Of a stretch of 49,769 bases of DNA, positions 46,399 to 49,769 are shown one piece after another; the first letter of the stretch is position 1, and each line of letters starts with the position of its first letter. This DNA comes from Lachnospiraceae bacterium (GTDB taxonomy: Bacteria; Bacillota; Clostridia; Lachnospirales; Lachnospiraceae): assembly GCA_017412055.1 (NCBI GenBank), contig JAFQOW010000007.1:1-49769 (forward strand), in the 5' to 3' direction. The notes under the pieces were generated by a model. The model was not told the origin of the DNA. It worked only from the letters and a program-made list of their open reading frames with translations, and searched no databases. The translations under genes and the position numbers were made by a program.

Positions 46399-47220
46399 CT
46401 ATAGCTTTATTCCAAAAAATTCCATAGCATTCCTATACATAATATCGGCATAAGCCTCTGAACCTATTATATCTTCAAGCTCATTAAAATATCTTAAATA
46501 TAACGAAGGCTCGCCTTTATTATTCATAATGTATGTGTCTACTCCATCTATAGGACTATCACTTCCGAAAAATAGCTTCTTGCTTCCATAACGTTTTACA
46601 ATCTCTACAGTACTTTCAAGTGGCACCCATGTAGTATCGCCATATAAATTTGGCAACTTACCTAACAAATCTATGGCCTCTTTATTATCTGTACATAATC
46701 CCATGTGAACCATAATAAAATTCACATCAGGATACTTCTTTGCCATATTGTAAACCCTCATAGGACTAGCCTTATCATAATCAGCTGTGTGAACTGCCAC
46801 TGGAAGATTATACTTCTTAGCCAGTTCAATATATGGCTCAACTCTTTCTGAATCAAATTCAATATCTGAATGGAATGGATGAACCTTTATGCCGTATACG
46901 ATATCTCTATTCTCTTTAATGAGCTCTTCTAATCTTTCATCTGCTGTCTCACTTGCCGGTTTAATCCATGGCATAATACCGATTTTGTTCATATTATTTC
47001 TAGCAAAATTAATAGCCTCTAAAAATGCCTGCTCCTGAGTCTTTTGTCTCTCCTTTGGAATCGGCTGTAATAAGCAATCCACTTCCTCTGCGCTATTAGA
47101 TACGATTGCAAAATCTATATTATGTCTCTTAATGGACTCTAAAACAACCCCCTCGCTCATATCTACAATCTTTTCTGGCGATACAAAAAATCCAGTATGT
47201 ACGTGTGTATCAATTATCAT
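46399..47220 (-). CDS. amidohydrolase-2 family protein
   Basis: 273 aa. Metal-binding start MIIDTHVHTGFF (HxH, residues 6-8), GIKVHPFHSD in the middle, VAVHTADYDK, VHMGLC, and SDSPIDG with the last Asp: the TIM-barrel pattern of the amidohydrolase_2 family (PF04909), which includes decarboxylases and small lactonase/hydrolases. The substrate is unknown. GGAAGGG is 5 nt before the ATG. It lies between ThyX and DUF6033-like genes, without a clear pathway link. Confidence 0.85.
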   Translation of the reverse strand: MIIDTHVHTGFFVSPEKIVDMSEGVVLESIKRHNIDFAIVSNSAEEVDCLLQPIPKERQKTQEQAFLEAINFARNNMNKIGIMPWIKPASETADERLEELIKENRDIVYGIKVHPFHSDIEFDSERVEPYIELAKKYNLPVAVHTADYDKASPMRVYNMAKKYPDVNFIMVHMGLCTDNKEAIDLLGKLPNLYGDTTWVPLESTVEIVKRYGSKKLFFGSDSPIDGVDTYIMNNKGEPSLYLRYFNELEDIIGSEAYADIMYRNAMEFFGIKL

Positions 47221-47296
47221 ATATACCCTTCCTTCTTAAGTTTAACAACGAATATCTTTATCTTATTTTACCATATCTAAAATACATTGTAAATGT

Positions 47297-47336
47297 GAAA
47301 AATGGCTACATTATCTATAAATGCAACCATTTTTTA
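47297..47336 (-). terminator. terminator of thyX
   Basis: AAAAATGG pairs with CCATTTTT, extended by CATT/AATG inside; the minus strand reads a T-rich arm end. It lies just after the thyX stop. Confidence 0.6.
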
Positions 47337-47342
47337 TCCAAT

Positions 47343-48020
47343 CTATATTTCCTTATATGGCTTTCTACCACAACACTTCTTCTCTGTACAATATCCTACC
47401 ACTTCACACTTTGGCATAAAGTAATTGTCTACTAGATATGCCCATTCCTCTGAGTAGGCTCTAAGTGCCTCCATCAAATCCTTCATAAGATTGCGATACT
47501 CCCAATACGCTCTAGTACAAAGTCTCTGATGTGACATTTCAATAAGATTTCTTACATTTCTCTTATCTACAATCTTTGTGCTCATTCCAAGTGGAAGAAG
47601 CATAGCCGCATCCTCTCTAGGCACTCCGAAGCTTGCCTCCAGCTCGCTACATGCCTTTGTTATGCTTTCCATAGTCTCCTTATAAAGCTTAGCCGCCTCT
47701 TCATTCTTTGCGACTGTTGGTGGCACAACATAATCAAAATCCTTATAATTAATATAACGTGTACTAGCCTGAAGTCTAGTAGGTGCTCCACCTATATGTG
47801 TATACCACTCTCTAATAACTCTAGCTGAATATCCATCAAGAATCATCTCTACGCCCACATATTCCATAACTCTGTGATGACCTGACTTAATGCAGTCGAT
47901 TCCTCTTGCATAATTCTTCTCTTTGTCATCAATATTTGCCCCCCAGCATACACCTGCACGCTGTCCCATAAGGCTAATTGGATTCTTTGGTGTTTCTTCT
48001 ATAATAGTTATCTTTCCCAT
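47343..48020 (-). CDS. thyX: flavin-dependent thymidylate synthase-like protein (ThyX), non-canonical
   Basis: 225 aa. The ThyX outline is visible: CIKSGHHRVMEYVGVEMILDGYSARVIREW, then ...QASTRYINYKDFDYVVPP, and RNLIEMSHQRLCTRAYWEYRNLM near the end, the family's R-x-L-x-x-x-x-x-x-R/C...-W-E-I/Y pattern. But the RHRxxSxNExSxRY signature is altered: the stretch reads REWYTHIGGAPTRLQASTRY, with His kept and both Arg replaced by Thr and Ile and an insertion of about three residues. Cys-rich C-terminus (YCTEKKCCGRKPY). Start: ATG 48020 with AAGGAG 7 nt upstream; the frame opens earlier. A folA gene exists in the same window. Confidence 0.8.
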   Translation of the reverse strand: MGKITIIEETPKNPISLMGQRAGVCWGANIDDKEKNYARGIDCIKSGHHRVMEYVGVEMILDGYSARVIREWYTHIGGAPTRLQASTRYINYKDFDYVVPPTVAKNEEAAKLYKETMESITKACSELEASFGVPREDAAMLLPLGMSTKIVDKRNVRNLIEMSHQRLCTRAYWEYRNLMKDLMEALRAYSEEWAYLVDNYFMPKCEVVGYCTEKKCCGRKPYKEI

Positions 48021-48114
48021 AGTCAATCTCCTTAATTGCTTAAAGCTTTCGCTAAAATAAATACTCATACAAATATAACATTTTAGCTATATAATTTCAA
48101 GAATTTTCAGTTTG

Positions 48115-48263
48115 CTATCTAGTATTTCCACCTGCTGCTGCCGATGTCTGACCTCCTACCACATAGCAATTTAATCCCAATGCATGCATCATGGTAGCAA
48201 ACGCTGCTGAATAATCATCACACATACCCATATGACAGCTACAACACATTTGCTTTTTCTCAT
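48115..48263 (-). pseudogene. transglutaminase-like remnant
   Basis: From 48249 the frame reads MCCSCHMGMCDDYSAAFATM, continues MHALGLNCYVVGG and stops at 48115. GMCDDYSAAF...L...LG...YVV.G is the nucleophile-Cys segment of bacterial transglutaminase-like domains (G-x-C-x-D-Y); the following His/Asp half is missing. A proper start with AAAGGAG exists at 48263 (MRKSKC), but in another frame, so the gene appears truncated and frameshifted. It directly follows the stop of the 179-aa gene. Confidence 0.6.
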
Positions 48264-48284
48264 TGGCAACACTCCTTTACAAAT

Positions 48285-48824
48285 CTACATTTTTAAATAA
48301 TCGCTAAATATGCTATCATATTCTGCTTTTTCAACTTCATCATAATACGAAAATCCACCCATCATATCCCTTGTCATAACTAGGCCTAGCTTTCCGTTTA
48401 TAATCTCATAAAAATAGTTTTCACCACCAATATTGATTAAATTGTCTTCTACAAAATAAGCTTTTTCAAATACTCCTTGATTTTCTGACTTACTAATAGC
48501 TTTTGAACCATCAAAATACACGCCTTTATGCCCATAATCCGAATAACGAAGCCAATACTTGCCTTCAAATTCATATGTATACATACTTTTTTCTTCTATA
48601 GTAGCTTTCTCAATTGTAATTTCTTCCACTATAGGTTTATCTGTTATACTTTCATCTGCTACAATTTCTGGCTTTTCTACTTCCTCTATTACATTATCCT
48701 CTGTTATAATTTCTTCTACTACACTTTCTGATATTTTACTATCTTCTACTGATTTCTTACCTGCAATTCCCATTAATTCAGGCTTAGTTGCTGCAAGAAC
48801 AGCAGCTAAAATTTTCTTTCTCAC
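48285..48824 (-). CDS. hypothetical secreted-like protein, GTG start
   Basis: 179 aa. A basic, Ala/Leu-rich N-terminus (MRKKILAAVLAATKPELMGIAG) looks like a weak or damaged signal sequence, followed by a Glu/Val/Ile-rich, low-complexity spacer (about residues 25-85, with repeated EEI/VEE units) and a small C-terminal beta domain with aromatic patches (YTYEFEGKYWLRYSDYGHKG; YFDGSKAI). AAGGAG is 8 nt before the GTG at 48824. No family recognised. A surface-spacer plus binding-domain layout would fit. The neighbouring transglutaminase fragment may once have belonged to the same secreted protein or operon. Confidence 0.6.
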   Translation of the reverse strand: MRKKILAAVLAATKPELMGIAGKKSVEDSKISESVVEEIITEDNVIEEVEKPEIVADESITDKPIVEEITIEKATIEEKSMYTYEFEGKYWLRYSDYGHKGVYFDGSKAISKSENQGVFEKAYFVEDNLINIGGENYFYEIINGKLGLVMTRDMMGGFSYYDEVEKAEYDSIFSDYLKM

Positions 48825-48859
48825 GTTTCTCACTCCTTGTTACATTTAACTTAGATGAT

Positions 48860-48888
48860 ATTATATCAAACTATTCATATTTGTGCAA
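48860..48888 (-). promoter_or_regulatory. promoter of the 179-aa secreted-like gene
   Basis: On the minus strand TTGCAC (48888-48883), 17 nt, TATAAT (48865-48860), about 35 nt before the GTG start. Confidence 0.6.
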
Positions 48889-48991
48889 TTTATCTTATCC
48901 AGTAGCATACATACTCCTATTAATTGCAATGAATTCCATAAAATTCTTTAACCACCATTAAATAAGAATACCTTCGACTCTTTATTACTAA

Positions 48992-49180
48992 ATTGTTCGT
49001 GTACAGGGATTAGTTAATTATCTAAGAATTAGTGATTTTATAGAAGTCTTTTGCACTAAACAACCTATAGATCCATATGATGTTATTAAATTTAAAGAAA
49101 AACATCCAGAACACTTCGAATGTCTTACAAATGTTGTAACGAGTGTTACTAAAAAAAATAATATTATAGAGGATAATTAA
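48992..49180 (+). pseudogene. orphan reading-frame fragment without a start codon
   Basis: A 62-codon open stretch ending in TAA at 49180: VQGLVNYLRISDFIEVFCTK, then QPIDPYDVIKFKEKHPEHFE and CLTNVVTSVTKK. There is no ATG, GTG or TTG in frame and no ribosome site, but composition looks coding (well-spaced charged and hydrophobic residues). I take it as the 3' remnant of a larger gene; no family recognised. Confidence 0.35.
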
Positions 49181-49220
49181 GACTTCTGCCCTTTATTAAT
49201 ATAAAATTTATTTTTTGATA

Positions 49221-49248
49221 TTTACAAATTGCTACTATGGTGTATAAT
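49221..49248 (+). promoter_or_regulatory. promoter of the putative antisense RNA
   Basis: TTTACA (49221-49226), 16 nt, TATAAT (49243-49248); start predicted near 49255. Confidence 0.55.
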
Positions 49249-49254
49249 AAAAGT

Positions 49255-49366
49255 AAAGACAATGATAAAAAGAAAAAGTGCTACCGTAAAGTAAACGGTT
49301 GCACCTAATTAAATAGTTATATATTACAATAACCGCTTAGTTTGGTCGCTAGGGCGGTTATTTTTG
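49255..49366 (+). ncRNA. putative antisense (antitoxin) RNA of a type I toxin module
   Basis: About 110 nt. The 5' hairpin GTGCTACCG/CGGTTGCAC (49279-49304) is followed by an A/T-rich stretch and the terminator AATAACCGC...GCGGTTATTTTT (49328-49366). Its 3' part is complementary to the end of the toxin mRNA read from the other strand. The same AAGTGCTAC start and a CGGTTGC motif occur in the toxin leader, so the two RNAs share a 5' structure. No coding potential. Confidence 0.5.
49328..49366. terminator. terminator shared by toxin mRNA and antisense RNA
   Basis: AATAACCGC pairs with GCGGTTATT; a T-run follows on the plus strand. Toxin and antisense transcripts converge on it. Confidence 0.7.
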
Positions 49367-49468
49367 TTTACTAGAAAGCTTACCTATAGTATAACCCAAA
49401 ACATAAGCTCCACCAGTAAATGTTGCTAGAACAAGAGTAAAACTGAAAAGAATTTCAATAGTAACCAT
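49358..49468 (-). CDS. putative holin-like/type I toxin peptide
   Basis: 36 aa: MVTIEILFSFTLVLATFTGG, continuing AYVLGYTIGKLSSKQK. One membrane helix and a Lys-rich C-terminal tail, the layout of TxpA/Fst-type toxic peptides and of the 'putative holin-like toxin' entries in Clostridia. AAGGAGG lies 11 nt before this ATG; an ATG at 49477 (MLEMV) is only 2 nt from it. The end of the gene lies inside the shared terminator, and a structured leader precedes it. Toxicity is inferred from family and layout. Confidence 0.65.
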   Translation of the reverse strand: MVTIEILFSFTLVLATFTGGAYVLGYTIGKLSSKQK

Positions 49469-49586
49469 TTCAAGCATTCCCTCCTTTACGAGTATTTCTT
49501 CCGTAGAAGATATCTATGTAAACAGAGGGTTCAGTCCCTCTGGTTAGAGGGCAACCGCCTACCGTACTTAGTAGCACTTCGTTTAT

Positions 49587-49614
49587 ATTGTAACACATCG
49601 TACTATATTGTCAA
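49587..49614 (-). promoter_or_regulatory. promoter of the toxin mRNA
   Basis: On the minus strand TTGACA (49614-49609), 16 nt, TACAAT (49592-49587). The leader of about 100 nt contains the hairpin CCCTCT-AACC-AGAGGG (49552-49537) and the AAGTGCTAC element shared with the antisense RNA. Confidence 0.7.
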
Positions 49615-49769
49615 ATATATCAATCAGCAAGATGGAGTAAATTTACTGTCAGTTAGAAAATAAAAGAGAGACCCTAAGATATAAGATTTCACTAATTAGT
49701 TTTCACAAGTTTACAACAGTTTTATCTATTTGTCAAAAGTAGCTTTATAGCACTCTTAATCATTTCTGC

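Noticed and set aside
1-49769. CRISPR array, prophage or integrative element
   Set aside because: No regularly spaced repeats, integrase, transposase or phage structural genes were found; the TraX-family gene is an isolated chromosomal type.

Overview
The window looks like a chromosomal segment of a low-GC Firmicute, most likely a Lachnospiraceae-type clostridium. This rests on AT-rich DNA, strong AGGAGG-type ribosome binding sites, a sporulation sigma factor (SigG), a dgt-dnaG-rpoD-trmK-nucleoside kinase cluster, pyruvate formate-lyase fermentation, and several families I know mainly from Lachnospiraceae (DUF5716, DUF5717, DUF4250, DUF6033-like). I could not run any search, so the placement is by family recognition only. 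Most genes are on the minus strand. No rRNA, tRNA, CRISPR array or insertion-sequence transposase was found.

Left part (1-7,100): a structured terminator for something outside the window, a small lipoprotein, a Na/Pi cotransporter with PhoU-like tail, a small membrane protein, a SpoIID-like protein with a peptidoglycan-binding domain, then a pyruvate formate-lyase encoded as two polypeptides: a 697-aa body with the catalytic Cys pair and, 56 nt downstream with its own ribosome binding site, a 79-aa glycyl-radical domain.

7,110-15,853 is one six-gene minus-strand unit with gaps of 4-23 nt: rarA, a 1186-aa DUF5717-type protein, a DUF5716-type Hsp70/actin-fold protein, a TPR-like protein, a membrane coiled-coil protein and a thioesterase. 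This is the best candidate here for an undescribed multi-gene system. It is followed by citrate synthase (+), an AAA/DUF4143 ATPase, DUF4250, and a HAD-TraX-GH13 group. In that group the GH13 (GlgX-like) protein has lost all three catalytic acids.

22,500-29,640: an ABC-F ATPase, a second RpoD-type sigma factor paired with a lipid kinase, a SEC-C protein, a 662-bp imperfect palindrome (long foldback element) directly behind folA, and a CNNM/CorC transporter.

29,685-35,258 is a compact, overlapping Tad/Flp-pilus-like locus: a TadZ-like protein with degenerate P-loop, a CpaF ATPase, a two-domain TadB/TadC-like membrane protein, and four small TM-anchored pilin-like proteins, one of them a 55-aa gene read directly from the sequence. 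Next come pyrB-pyrI (+) and RNase P RNA (minus, with a consensus promoter).

37,321-43,718 is the macromolecular-synthesis-type operon dgt-dnaG-rpoD-trmK-nucleoside kinase, then deoD, sigG (+), a DUF6033-like protein, an amidohydrolase and a non-canonical ThyX. The right end is eroded: a transglutaminase-like remnant, a GTG-started secreted-like protein, an orphan reading-frame fragment, and a type I toxin-antitoxin-like module (36-aa hydrophobic peptide plus convergent antisense RNA).

Promoters of the TTGACA-N16/17-TATAAT type and paired terminators are listed where the sequence supports them.
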